Shown here in pieces: positions 21,693 through 29,328 of a stretch of DNA of 64,000 nucleotides. Origin of the DNA: Streptomyces sp. NBC_00557 (lineage in GTDB: Bacteria > Actinomycetota > Actinomycetes > Streptomycetales > Streptomycetaceae); assembly GCF_036345995.1 (NCBI RefSeq), contig NZ_CP107796.1:7564001-7628000 (forward strand), written 5' to 3'. The notes below the pieces were generated by a model. It worked only from the letters and a program-made list of their open reading frames with translations, did not search any database and was not told the DNA's origin. Within the stretch, counting starts at the first letter, position 1, and the number at the start of each line of letters is the position of its first letter. The position numbers and the translations under genes are program-made.

Positions 21693-22497
21693 GGGCCCGG
21701 CGCGACGTCACCGTGAACTGGGCGCCGTCCGCGTCCCGCAGGACCGCCTCGTCCTCGCTCTCGCTCAGCACGCTGCCGCCGTGCTTCTCCGCCGCGCGGG
21801 CGCAGCCCATGACGTCCGCGACGGCGAAGTGGATCTGCCAGTGCGGCCGCACCGAGGGGTCCGGGGCCGCCTCCACCGCGCCCGAGTCGATGCGCGCCAC
21901 GATGTCGCCCTGGCTGCGCAGCACCACCTCGCCGCCCTCGTACTCGACCTCGCAGCAGCCCGGTTGTCCGCTCGCCCAACCGAGGATCTCGCCGTAGAAG
22001 ATCGCGGAGTCGAAGGCGTTGCGGGTGTGCAGCCGGATGAACGTCGGCGCCGCCCGCCGCCACGCCTCCCAGTTGGCGACCAGTTCCCCCTGCCAGATGC
22101 CGAACGTCGCCCCGTCCCGGTCGGCGAGCAGCGCGGCCCGGCCCGGTGGGAAGGACAGCGGCCCGACGGCCGCCGTGCCGCCCCGCTCGCGGGCCCGGGA
22201 CACGGCCACGTCGGCGTCCGGGACGGCGAAGTACGGCGTCCAGGCCACCGCCATCTGCCACATGGCGGCGACGGCGGCGATCCCGGCCACCGGCACCCCG
22301 TCCGCCAGCGCGATGCGGAAGTGCTCGCCGAGCTTGGCGCCGCGCCAGCGCCAGCCGAGGACGGCCGAGTAGAACTCCTGGGTCGCCTCCAGGTCACGGC
22401 TGGTCAGGCTCACCCAGCAGGGGGCGCCGAAGACGGAGTGGGTGGAGACGACGTCTCGTTTCCGCGGTCCACCGCTGACGGGGGCGTTGTGGTTCAT
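21688..22497 (-). CDS. VOC (glyoxalase/bleomycin resistance) family protein, two-domain
   Basis: A 269-residue protein with two vicinal-oxygen-chelate repeats. The first begins GAPCWVSLTSRDLEATQEFY and has VAWTPYFAVPDADVAV. The second begins TFIRLHTRNAFDSAIFYGEI and has PHWQIHFAVADVMGCA. Such duplicated VOC proteins bind metal or small ligands; the exact reaction cannot be told. Start is the ATG of MNHNAPVSGG. It is divergent from the ANTAR gene by about 130 bp. Confidence 0.82.
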   Translation of the reverse strand: MNHNAPVSGGPRKRDVVSTHSVFGAPCWVSLTSRDLEATQEFYSAVLGWRWRGAKLGEHFRIALADGVPVAGIAAVAAMWQMAVAWTPYFAVPDADVAVSRARERGGTAAVGPLSFPPGRAALLADRDGATFGIWQGELVANWEAWRRAAPTFIRLHTRNAFDSAIFYGEILGWASGQPGCCEVEYEGGEVVLRSQGDIVARIDSGAVEAAPDPSVRPHWQIHFAVADVMGCARAAEKHGGSVLSESEDEAVLRDADGAQFTVTSRRAR

Positions 22498-22625
22498 ATG
22501 CGTCGCGTCCTGATCTCGGAGCGGGCGGCCACCGGCTGTGCACCCGGTGTCCGGCCGGAGGCGGGTCGGGTGCCTGCCGAGTACCCCGGGTGGCATCGGT
22601 GCAGGCCACCGAGGACCATGGGGGC

Positions 22626-22940
22626 ATGGGAGCGAGCGAGTCCGACCGGCTGTCCGAGCTGCAGGCGGAGGTCGACCAGTTGAAGGAGGCCGTGACCTCC
22701 CACGCGGTCATCGACCAGGCCATCGGGATGGTGGTGGCCTGGGGCAGAGTGACCCCGGACCAGGGCTGGGAGGTGCTCAAGGAGGTCTCCCAGCACACCA
22801 ACATCAAGCTCCGCAACATCGCGGAGCTGATTCTGGTCTGGGCGCGTCGCGGCGACATCCCGCCCGAGATCCGCGCGGAGCTGGAGGACGCGCTGGACCG
22901 CTACGGACCCACCGAGGTGCCCGGGGCCGTCGAGGAGTGA
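22626..22940 (+). CDS. ANTAR domain RNA-binding antitermination regulator
   Basis: A 104-residue protein with a short coiled coil (SELQAEVDQLKEAVTS) followed by an ANTAR domain: HAVIDQAIGMVVAWGRVTPD and then WEVLKEVSQHTNIKLRNIAE. ANTAR domains bind paired RNA hairpins in leader transcripts and prevent termination. The usual A-Q-G-I-x-M core is here D-Q-A-I-G-M. There is no attached PAS or GAF sensor domain, so signal input must come from a partner or expression level. It converges on the downstream sigma gene (33 bp apart). Confidence 0.85.
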   Translation: MGASESDRLSELQAEVDQLKEAVTSHAVIDQAIGMVVAWGRVTPDQGWEVLKEVSQHTNIKLRNIAELILVWARRGDIPPEIRAELEDALDRYGPTEVPGAVEE

Positions 22941-22972
22941 GCGGCCGGGGCCGTGCCGGTGCGGGGCGCGGC

Positions 22973-23764
22973 TCAGCGGGCCTCCGCCAGCAGCTCCTCG
23001 CGCAGCCGGTCGAAGCAGCCGCTGAGCAGGCGGGAGACGTGCATCTGCGAGATGCCGAGCTGCTGGGCGATCCGGCTCTGCGTCATCCCGCGGAAGAACC
23101 GCAGGTAGAGAATGATCCGCTCGCGTTCGGGCAGGGCCTCCAGGCACGGCTTGACGGCGTTGCGGTCGATGACGAGGTCGTAGCCGGGGTCGGGTCCGCC
23201 GAGGGAGTCCCCGAGGGCGTAGCCGTCGGTGCCGGCCACCTCGGCGTCCAGGGACAGCGCGGAGAAGCACTCCAGCGCCTCCATGCCCGTGCGCACCTCG
23301 TCCTCGGTGAGCCGTGTGTACGCGGCGATCTCCGCCACGGACGGCGGGCGTCCGGAGGTGCTCTGGGCCAGTTCCTTCACCGCGGAGCGGACCCGGTTGC
23401 GCAGGTCCTGCACCCGGCGCGGGACGTGCAGGGTCCACATGTGGTCGCGGAAGTGGCGCTTGATCTCACCGGTGATCGTCGGCACGGCGTACGCCTCGAA
23501 GGCGCGGCCGCGGGACGGGTCGTAGTGGTCGACGGCCTTCACCAGCCCCAGGGCGGCCACCTGGTACAGGTCCTCCAGGGCTTCCCCGCGGCCGCGGAAC
23601 CGCACGGCGATCCGCTCGGCCATGGGCAGCCACACCCGGACCAGTTCGTCGCGCAGCGCCCGCCGCTGCGATCCGTCGGGCAGCGTCGCGAGCCGCTCGA
23701 AGGACTCGGCCGTGTCGGGGGCGTCGTCGTGGGGGTGGGAGGTCGTGCTACCGGTGACACTCAT
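22973..23764 (-). CDS. RNA polymerase sigma factor, SigB/SigF/SigG subfamily
   Basis: A 263-residue group 3 sigma factor. Region 2 is VWLPMAERIAVRFRGRGEA with LYQVAALGLVKAVDHYDP and FEAYAVPTITGEIKRHFRD. Region 3 contains VPRRVQDLRNRVRSAV, and region 4 has LGISQMHVSRLLSGC. It is a close paralogue of the sigma factor at 1929 and shares its PHDDAPDTA N-terminus. ATG at 23764 has GAGAGGT about 8 bp upstream; an in-frame start at 23902 lacks domain support. A GTTT-N16-GGGAAT element upstream hints at autoregulation. Confidence 0.93.
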   Translation of the reverse strand: MSVTGSTTSHPHDDAPDTAESFERLATLPDGSQRRALRDELVRVWLPMAERIAVRFRGRGEALEDLYQVAALGLVKAVDHYDPSRGRAFEAYAVPTITGEIKRHFRDHMWTLHVPRRVQDLRNRVRSAVKELAQSTSGRPPSVAEIAAYTRLTEDEVRTGMEALECFSALSLDAEVAGTDGYALGDSLGGPDPGYDLVIDRNAVKPCLEALPERERIILYLRFFRGMTQSRIAQQLGISQMHVSRLLSGCFDRLREELLAEAR

Positions 23765-23900
23765 GGTGCGCACCTCTCTCAGCAGGTGCTGGATGTACAA
23801 ACACCGTGGGAGGCGCGCTCGGACCGAGGACAGGGGAACGGGGCGGCCGGCGTCGCCGGCTCCCACGGAGGTGCCTCCGGTCCGAAGCACTGTGTCGCTC

Positions 23901-23926
23901 ATTCCCGCTCCCGGACATCATCAAAC
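23901..23926 (-). promoter_or_regulatory. Possible SigB/F-type promoter of the sigma gene
   Basis: On the minus strand GTTT (23926-23923), 16 nt, then GGGAAT (23906-23901) resembles the GTTT-N14-17-GGGTA promoters read by SigB/SigF-type factors. It lies about 137 bp upstream of the sigma ATG. The -10 differs from GGGTAT/C at one or two bases, so this is a candidate only. Confidence 0.35.
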
Positions 23927-24001
23927 AAATCGGAGTAAATGGGGTGCCGACCAGGTGGTCGCTCCTGTGCTTCCTGCTTCTTGGTCACCCCTTGGGGGAA
24001 G

Positions 24002-24020
24002 TATCTCTGTAACAGAGATA
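24002..24020. promoter_or_regulatory. Perfect palindromic MarR operator
   Basis: TATCTCTGT-A-ACAGAGATA is a perfect 9-bp inverted repeat with a one-base centre, 12 bp before the GTG of the MarR gene. It partly overlaps a GATAAT -10 element (24017-24022). This is the length and position expected for autorepression by the MarR dimer. The AT-rich arms stand out from the surrounding GC-rich DNA. Confidence 0.8.
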
Positions 24021-24022
24021 AT
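24017..24022 (+). promoter_or_regulatory. -10 element of MarR-ABC operon, possibly leaderless
   Basis: GATAAT fits an actinobacterial -10 box. A weak -35 TTGGGG lies at 23992-23997 (19-nt spacer). Transcription would begin near 24029-24032, at or next to the GTG start, which would make the mRNA leaderless. This agrees with the absence of a Shine-Dalgarno sequence before the GTG. Confidence 0.5.
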
Positions 24023-24031
24023 CTTCTGGGC

Positions 24032-24526
24032 GTGGAACGCGAGGAACCCGGAACAGCGCGGGATGCGGCAGCGGAGTCCGAGACCTTCTCCGAGGAGCTG
24101 GGGGACGCGCTGGTACGCATCCAGCGGCTGATCCGCCGGCGGCTGCGCGACGGCATGAGCGGGCCCCGGCTGCGCGGTGCCGAGGTGGAGCTGCTGCGGC
24201 TGGTCGAGGCCCGGCCCGGCATCGGCGTCTCGGACGCGGCGCGAGCCCTTCACCTGGCGAGCAACTCCGTGTCCACCCTGGTCAACCAGCTCGTCCGGGG
24301 CGGCTGTCTGCTCCGCGAGACCGACCCCGCCGATCGCCGCGCGGCACGGCTGCGGCTGACCGGTGCCGCAGAGAAACGGCTCGGCGACTGGCAGCGGCGC
24401 CGGAAAGAACTGATCGGCCGGCACGTGTCCCGCCTCGACGACACCGACCGGGAGGCCCTGCGCGCGGCCCTCCCGGCGCTGCGGAGGCTGGCCGCCGGCC
24501 TGCACGAGGAGACCGGGGAACCATGA
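24032..24526 (+). CDS. MarR family transcriptional regulator
   Basis: A 164-residue winged-helix repressor. The recognition region is VSDAARALHLASNSVSTLVN and the wing is ETDPADRRAARLRLTGAA, with the conserved D-x-R-D/R-A motif. Helices at each end form the dimer interface. GTG at 24032 is chosen because the family alignment starts soon after it and the operator lies directly upstream. Its last codons overlap the ABC ATPase start by ATGA, forming a three-gene operon MarR-ATPase-permease. It probably senses a compound exported by the transporter. Confidence 0.88.
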   Translation: MEREEPGTARDAAAESETFSEELGDALVRIQRLIRRRLRDGMSGPRLRGAEVELLRLVEARPGIGVSDAARALHLASNSVSTLVNQLVRGGCLLRETDPADRRAARLRLTGAAEKRLGDWQRRRKELIGRHVSRLDDTDREALRAALPALRRLAAGLHEETGEP

Positions 24527-25584
24527 CGGAGGCCGACGATCACCGCGCAGGGCCCAGCACCAGCCATGACGGTCCAGGAGCAGCCATGACGAGGGACACG
24601 AAGGACGCGAGGGACGCCAGGAGCACGTCCGGCGGCACCAAGGATTCCGAAACGTCCGGAGCACCCGCCGAGGGCCCCGGCATCACCCGAACGGCCGATA
24701 CGCCCGCGGCCGGTGCCGATGCCTCCGAGGCCTCCGCCGGCGCGCCCGCTGCCGGGACCGCCGGCGTCGAGGCCGTCAGCTGTACGCGGCTCGTCCACGC
24801 CTTCGGTGACACCCGTGCCGTCGACGGGCTGGATCTGGTCGTGCGGGAGGGTGAGGTCTTCGGGCTGCTCGGGCCGAACGGCGCGGGCAAGACGACCGCG
24901 ATCCGGTGCATCACCACGCTGCTGCCCGTCCCGGCCGGCATGGTCCGCGTGTTCGGGCACGACGCGGCCAAGGAGCGGATGGCGGTGCGCCGGCTGCTCG
25001 GCTACGTCCCGCAGCAGCTGTCGGCCGACAGCGGACTCACCGGACGGGAGAACGTCGCCCTGTTCGCCCGCGTCTTCGACGTGCCCCGCCGCGAGCGCGC
25101 CGCGCGGGTCGGCCAGGCGCTGGCCGCCGTCGGCCTCGCCGACGCCGCCGACCGGCTCGCCGGCACCTACTCCGGCGGCATGGTCCGCCGGCTGGAACTC
25201 GCCCAGGCCCTGGTCAGCGCGCCCCGGCTGCTGATCCTGGACGAGCCCACCATCGGCCTGGACCCGATCGCCCGCACCGGCGTCTGGGAGCACATCAACG
25301 CCGTCCGCGCGGCCACCGGCATGACCGTCCTCGTCACCACCCACTACATGGACGAGGCCGACCAGTACTGCGACCGCGTCGGCCTGATGCACCGCGGCCG
25401 CGTCCGCGCCCTCGGCACCCCGGCCGAACTGCGCCGCGGCCTCGCCGAACGCCAGGGCGCCGACACCCTGCCCACGCTGGAGGACGTCTTCCGGGACGTC
25501 GCCGGCAGCGGCCTCGACGACCACTCCGGAGGAGGTTTCCGCGATGTCCGCAGCACCCGCCGCACCGCGCGCCGCGTCGGCTGA
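24523..25584 (+). CDS. ABC transporter ATP-binding protein (DrrA-like)
   Basis: A 353-residue nucleotide-binding protein. Walker A is LLGPNGAGKTTAIR, the signature is YSGGMVRRLELAQAL, and Walker B is LLILDEPTIGLDP, followed by TTHYMDEADQYCDR. It is of the drug/daunorubicin-exporter type. The first 80 or so residues are a low-complexity Thr/Asp/Ala/Gly-rich extension. A second ATG at 24586 has AGGAGC 6 bp upstream and would shorten this extension, so the true start is uncertain. It overlaps the permease gene by 41 bp. Confidence 0.9.
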   Translation: MTEADDHRAGPSTSHDGPGAAMTRDTKDARDARSTSGGTKDSETSGAPAEGPGITRTADTPAAGADASEASAGAPAAGTAGVEAVSCTRLVHAFGDTRAVDGLDLVVREGEVFGLLGPNGAGKTTAIRCITTLLPVPAGMVRVFGHDAAKERMAVRRLLGYVPQQLSADSGLTGRENVALFARVFDVPRRERAARVGQALAAVGLADAADRLAGTYSGGMVRRLELAQALVSAPRLLILDEPTIGLDPIARTGVWEHINAVRAATGMTVLVTTHYMDEADQYCDRVGLMHRGRVRALGTPAELRRGLAERQGADTLPTLEDVFRDVAGSGLDDHSGGGFRDVRSTRRTARRVG

Positions 25585-26404
25585 CCCCGCCCCCGGCGGT
25601 GACACCGCCCTGCTGCTCACCCCGCCCGTGCCGCGCGCCGGCTGGCGGCTGCTGCCCGCCCGCGTCGTCGCCATGTGCGCCGTCGAACTGCAGAAGCTGC
25701 GCCACGACCGCACCGAGCTGTACACCCGCGCGGTCCAGCCCGCCCTCTGGCTGCTGATCTTCGGCCAGACCTTCACCCGGATCCGGGCGATCCCCACCGG
25801 CGGCGTGCCGTACATCGACTTCATGGCGCCGGGCATCATCGCCCAGTCGGCGATGTTCATCGCGATCTTCTACGGCATCCAGATCATCTGGGAGCGCGAC
25901 GCGGGCATCCTGAACAAGCTCCTCGTCACCCCGACCCCGCGCTCGGCGCTGATCACCGGCAAGGCGTTCGCGGCCGGCGTGAAGTCGCTGGTCCAGGCCA
26001 TCGTCGTGATCGTCATCGCGGCCGTGCTGGGCGTCGCCCTGACCTGGAACCCGCTGAAGCTGCTCGGGGTGGCCGTCGCGGTGGTCCTCGCCTCCGTCTT
26101 CTTCTCCTGTCTGTCGATGACCATCGCCGGCATCGTCCTCAGCCGCGACCGGCTGATGGGCGTCGGGCAGGCGATCACCATGCCGCTGTTCTTCGGCTCC
26201 AACGCCCTCTACCCGGTCTCGGTGATGCCGGGCTGGCTCCAGGCCGTCAGCAAGGTCAACCCGCTGAGCTATCAGGTCGACGCCCTGCGCGGTCTGCTGC
26301 TCGGCACGCCCGCGCATCTCGGCGCCGACTTCGGGGTGCTGGCGGTGGCCGCCGCGCTCGGCATCACCGCGGCCTCCTCGCTGCTCGGCCGGCTCGCCCG
26401 GTGA
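25544..26404 (+). CDS. ABC-2 type transporter permease (DrrB-like)
   Basis: A 286-residue integral membrane protein with six predicted helices and a short cytoplasmic N-terminus. The ABC-2 signature is in the central part (IIWERDAGILNKLLVTPTPR; later MPLFFGSNALYPVSVMPGW). The start ATG has GGAGGAGG 8 bp upstream, inside the 3' end of the ATPase gene in another frame, indicating coupled translation. It pairs with the upstream ATPase to export a hydrophobic compound of unknown identity. Confidence 0.9.
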   Translation: MSAAPAAPRAASADPAPGGDTALLLTPPVPRAGWRLLPARVVAMCAVELQKLRHDRTELYTRAVQPALWLLIFGQTFTRIRAIPTGGVPYIDFMAPGIIAQSAMFIAIFYGIQIIWERDAGILNKLLVTPTPRSALITGKAFAAGVKSLVQAIVVIVIAAVLGVALTWNPLKLLGVAVAVVLASVFFSCLSMTIAGIVLSRDRLMGVGQAITMPLFFGSNALYPVSVMPGWLQAVSKVNPLSYQVDALRGLLLGTPAHLGADFGVLAVAAALGITAASSLLGRLAR

Positions 26405-26422
26405 TCTTGCCGCGGGCGTGAT

Positions 26423-26441
26423 GTGCGGCACGCAGCCGCAC
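26423..26441 (+). terminator. Hairpin after the MarR-ABC operon
   Basis: GTGCGGC (26423-26429) and GCCGCAC (26435-26441) form a perfect 7-bp stem with loop ACGCA, 19 bp after the permease stop. It is a plausible terminator without a T-tract. Confidence 0.5.
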
Positions 26442-26536
26442 CCCGCCCCGAGGCGCCGCGCACGCATCCTTCCTGCGCAGCGCTTGATCAGCGATCAAAG
26501 CGGGCGAACTCCCTGGCCACAGTGCATTCCACTCAT

Positions 26537-26566
26537 TTGACAGTGCGCTGAGCACACAGATAGACA
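26537..26566 (+). promoter_or_regulatory. Vegetative-type promoter
   Basis: A consensus -35 TTGACA at 26537-26542 is followed after 18 nt by TAGACA at 26561-26566. The expected start point near 26573 is about 20 nt before the GTG of the next gene. The Shine-Dalgarno GAGAGGGG lies between. Confidence 0.65.
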
Positions 26567-26594
26567 GCAGCTCTCGGAGGTCGAGAGGGGCACT

Positions 26595-27125
26595 GTGTAC
26601 GAGCCGAACGTGGTCGGGGACTGGCACGAGTACGACGAGCATGCCGGTCTGCGGATCCGCGTCCACCGTCTGGAGGCCGCGGAGCCGCCACGCGGACGCG
26701 ACGACGCCGCCGCCGGGCTGACGTACTTCAGTGTCCGGGTGACGGTCGAGAACCGCGGCGCACGCCCCCTGGGCGTCCACCTGGAGGACGGTCAGATCGA
26801 CGTCCGAGTGGGCCCCGACGGTGAGGGCGCGTTCATCGACTGGCGCAACTCCCAGTTCATCGAGGGCTTCGACGTCTACCCGCTGCGCCGGGCCACCGCC
26901 GTGCTCTACGCCGCCGCCCCCGAGGCCGCCCTGAGCCACGTGGACGTGCAGGTGCAGCTGCGGGTCGAGGAGGAGTGGGCCGACCGCCGGCTGTGGACCG
27001 GGGGCATCGGCGTGCTGGAGACCAGCGCGGCGACCGCCTCCGCCGCCGGCCAGGGCGGGCTCGCCCACCAGGTCAGCGCCTTCCTCCAGGACCTGAGGGA
27101 CCAGACGGAGCCCGGCACCGCCTGA
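26595..27125 (+). CDS. Hypothetical protein, beta-rich
   Basis: A 176-residue protein that I cannot place in a family. It is predicted beta-rich (GLTYFSVRVTVENRGARPLGVHLEDGQIDVRV), reminiscent of an immunoglobulin-like domain of the DUF4352 kind. It then has an Ala-rich helical end. There is no signal peptide or membrane helix, so it is probably cytoplasmic. The GTG start is supported by GAGAGGGG upstream and by the TTGACA promoter. It stands alone, convergent with hemC. Confidence 0.75.
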   Translation: MYEPNVVGDWHEYDEHAGLRIRVHRLEAAEPPRGRDDAAAGLTYFSVRVTVENRGARPLGVHLEDGQIDVRVGPDGEGAFIDWRNSQFIEGFDVYPLRRATAVLYAAAPEAALSHVDVQVQLRVEEEWADRRLWTGGIGVLETSAATASAAGQGGLAHQVSAFLQDLRDQTEPGTA

Positions 27126-27210
27126 CCGGTCGCCACTCACCCTTCGGGCCCGGGACGGGGCCGCCGTACGGCCTGTGCCGACACGACCGGACCGCGCCGA
27201 GCCCGTGCGG

Positions 27211-28152
27211 TCAGTGCGGAATGCCGTCGATGATCTCCCGCGCGCCCTGCCGCAGCAGCGCGACCGCGACCGAGGTGCCCAGCGTGGCCGGGTCGAGCCG
27301 GCCCGCCCACTCGTGGGCATTCAGCCGGGTCTTGCCGTCCGGGGTGAACACACAGGCCCGCAGGGACAGTTCCCCGCTGCGGTCCACGCGCGCGTACCCG
27401 GCGATCGGGCTGTTGCAGTGGCCCTGCAGCACATGCAGGAACATCCGCTCGGCCGTCGCCTCCCGATGGGTGTCCGGGTCACCGAGCCCGCTGACCGCGT
27501 CGATCACCGCGGTGTCGTCCTCCCGGCACTGCAGAGCGAGGATGCCCGCGCCGATCGGCGGCATCATCTCCTCGGGCGACAGCACCTGGCTGATCACGTC
27601 CGTGCGGCCGATCCGCTCCAGACCGGACACCGCCAGCAGCAGGGCGTCGGCGTCTCCGGCGGCCAGCTTCTCCAGCCGGCGGTTGGCGTTGCCGCGGAAC
27701 GGCACGCACTCCAGGTGCGGATGCGTGGCCGCCAGCTGGGCGATCCGGCGCACCGCGGAGGTCCCGATCCGGGTGCCGGCCGGCAGCTCGTCCAGGGTGA
27801 GCCCGTCCGGGTGGACCAGCGCGTCACGGATGTCGTCGCGCTTGAGGAACGCGGCGAACACCGTCCCGGCGGGCAGCGGCCGGTCCGCGGGCACGTCCTT
27901 CACGCAGTGCACGGCGAGATCGGCCTCACCGGCCAGCAGGGCCGCGTCGACCTCCTTGGTGAACGCCCCCTTGCCCTCGACCTGGGACAGATCGCCGAGC
28001 CACTTGTCGCCGGTGGTCTTCACCGGCACCACCTCGGTGCGCACCCCCGGGTGCAGCGCGGCCAACTCGGCGCGGACCCGCTCCACTTGGGCCAGGGCCA
28101 TGGGGGAGTCGCGGGAGACGACACGGATCAGTTCGGGAACCGGCATGGGCAC
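27211..28152 (-). CDS. hemC: Porphobilinogen deaminase (hydroxymethylbilane synthase)
   Basis: A 313-residue enzyme that joins four porphobilinogen units into hydroxymethylbilane for heme, siroheme or cobalamin. [12 protein letters not shown] carries the catalytic Asp, and [25 protein letters not shown] is the conserved central segment. [13 protein letters not shown] carries the cysteine that anchors the dipyrromethane cofactor; the usual GGCQVP is here GHCNSP. No other tetrapyrrole gene is beside it, whereas main hemC genes are generally in a hem cluster. It is therefore probably a second copy. Confidence 0.9.
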   Translation of the reverse strand: MPMPVPELIRVVSRDSPMALAQVERVRAELAALHPGVRTEVVPVKTTGDKWLGDLSQVEGKGAFTKEVDAALLAGEADLAVHCVKDVPADRPLPAGTVFAAFLKRDDIRDALVHPDGLTLDELPAGTRIGTSAVRRIAQLAATHPHLECVPFRGNANRRLEKLAAGDADALLLAVSGLERIGRTDVISQVLSPEEMMPPIGAGILALQCREDDTAVIDAVSGLGDPDTHREATAERMFLHVLQGHCNSPIAGYARVDRSGELSLRACVFTPDGKTRLNAHEWAGRLDPATLGTSVAVALLRQGAREIIDGIPH

Positions 28153-28170
28153 ACGATAGACCCCGCGGGC

Positions 28171-29160
28171 TCAGCCGGCGTCCCCGGGCAGGTCCGCCGC
28201 CGACTCCTCCGGCGGCAGATCGGGGCGCAGCCGCAGCCACGACGGCTGGCGCAGCATCCCCGACCGGGTACGGGTGCTGTAGCTGACCTCGCCCACCAGC
28301 ACGGGCCGCACCCAGCGCGCGTCCGGGACCCGGGGCGCCGGCTCGAACGGGCACCGCCGGCTCGCCGCCCGGGCCAGCAGCCGGGCCAGCTCGGTACGCT
28401 CCGCCTCGCTCCAGCCGGTGCCCACCCCGCCGACGTACCGCAGCCGGCCGGCCGCGTCGCGCTGACCCACCAGCACGGCTCCGGGCAGCCCGCTCAGCCG
28501 GCCCTTGCCGGGCAGCCAGCCGCCGACGATCACGTCCTCGGCCCGCATGTTCCGGATCTTGATCCAGGCCCGGGAGCGGACCCCGGGCTCGTACACCGAG
28601 TCCAGCCGCTTGCACACCAGGCCCTCCAGGCCGTGCTCCCGGGTCGCCGCGAGCGCCTCGGCGCCGTGCCCGGTGACCGCGCCCGGCGTCGACCAGTACG
28701 GCCCCGACAGGCCCAGCCCGGTCAGCCGGGCGCGCCGCTGCGCGTACGGCAGCCGCAGCAGGGGCTCCGCCAGGTACGGCACGTCGAACAGCACCAGGTG
28801 CACCGGCACCTGGGCGGCCCGGCGCGCCGCCCGCGCGGGGGCGTGGGCGAGGCCCATGCGGCTCTGCAGCAGCTGGAAGTCCGCCCGGCCGTGCTCGTCC
28901 AGGGCGAGCACCTCGCCGTCCAGCACCGCGGGCGTGCCGCCCAGCGCCGCGCCGACGGGCCGCAGCTCCGGGTAGGCCGCGGTGATGTCCTCACCCGAGC
29001 GGGCGCGCAGCAGCACGCTGCCGTCGCCGGGCAGATAGACCATCACCCGCTGGCCGTCCTGCTTGGTCTCGTACGCCCACCGCGCGTCCTGGGCGGCGGG
29101 CGGCAGCGTGCCGGGGGTGGCGAGCATCGGCGCGATCAGCGGCAGGGTCACGGCGGTCAC
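28171..29160 (-). CDS. ATP-dependent DNA ligase, LigC/LigD-like
   Basis: A 329-residue compact ligase. Motif I, with the lysine that becomes adenylated, is YETKQDGQR (Lys33). LDGEVLALDEHGRADFQLLQ is motif III and EGLVCKRLDSVYEPG is motif IV. AWIKIRNM occupies motif V, with Arg in place of the second Lys. A C-terminal OB-fold follows. It seals nicks in DNA and may work in end-joining or base-excision repair. It lies 18 bp upstream of hemC on the same strand; no Ku gene is nearby. Confidence 0.87.
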   Translation of the reverse strand: MTAVTLPLIAPMLATPGTLPPAAQDARWAYETKQDGQRVMVYLPGDGSVLLRARSGEDITAAYPELRPVGAALGGTPAVLDGEVLALDEHGRADFQLLQSRMGLAHAPARAARRAAQVPVHLVLFDVPYLAEPLLRLPYAQRRARLTGLGLSGPYWSTPGAVTGHGAEALAATREHGLEGLVCKRLDSVYEPGVRSRAWIKIRNMRAEDVIVGGWLPGKGRLSGLPGAVLVGQRDAAGRLRYVGGVGTGWSEAERTELARLLARAASRRCPFEPAPRVPDARWVRPVLVGEVSYSTRTRSGMLRQPSWLRLRPDLPPEESAADLPGDAG

Positions 29161-29328
29161 GGCTGAAGGTCTCGACCACTGCCACCGCCCTCACGCGCCT
29201 TCGCCGCCGGGTTCCCCTGAACGGATCCCGCGGCGCCGAGCCGATCCGCGCCGGGTGGGCCGGCTGCGCGGGCCGGGCACTCGCGTGGCGCGGGCGCCTT
29301 CGCCGTCCGCTTCCCCGCAGGGCCCGCG

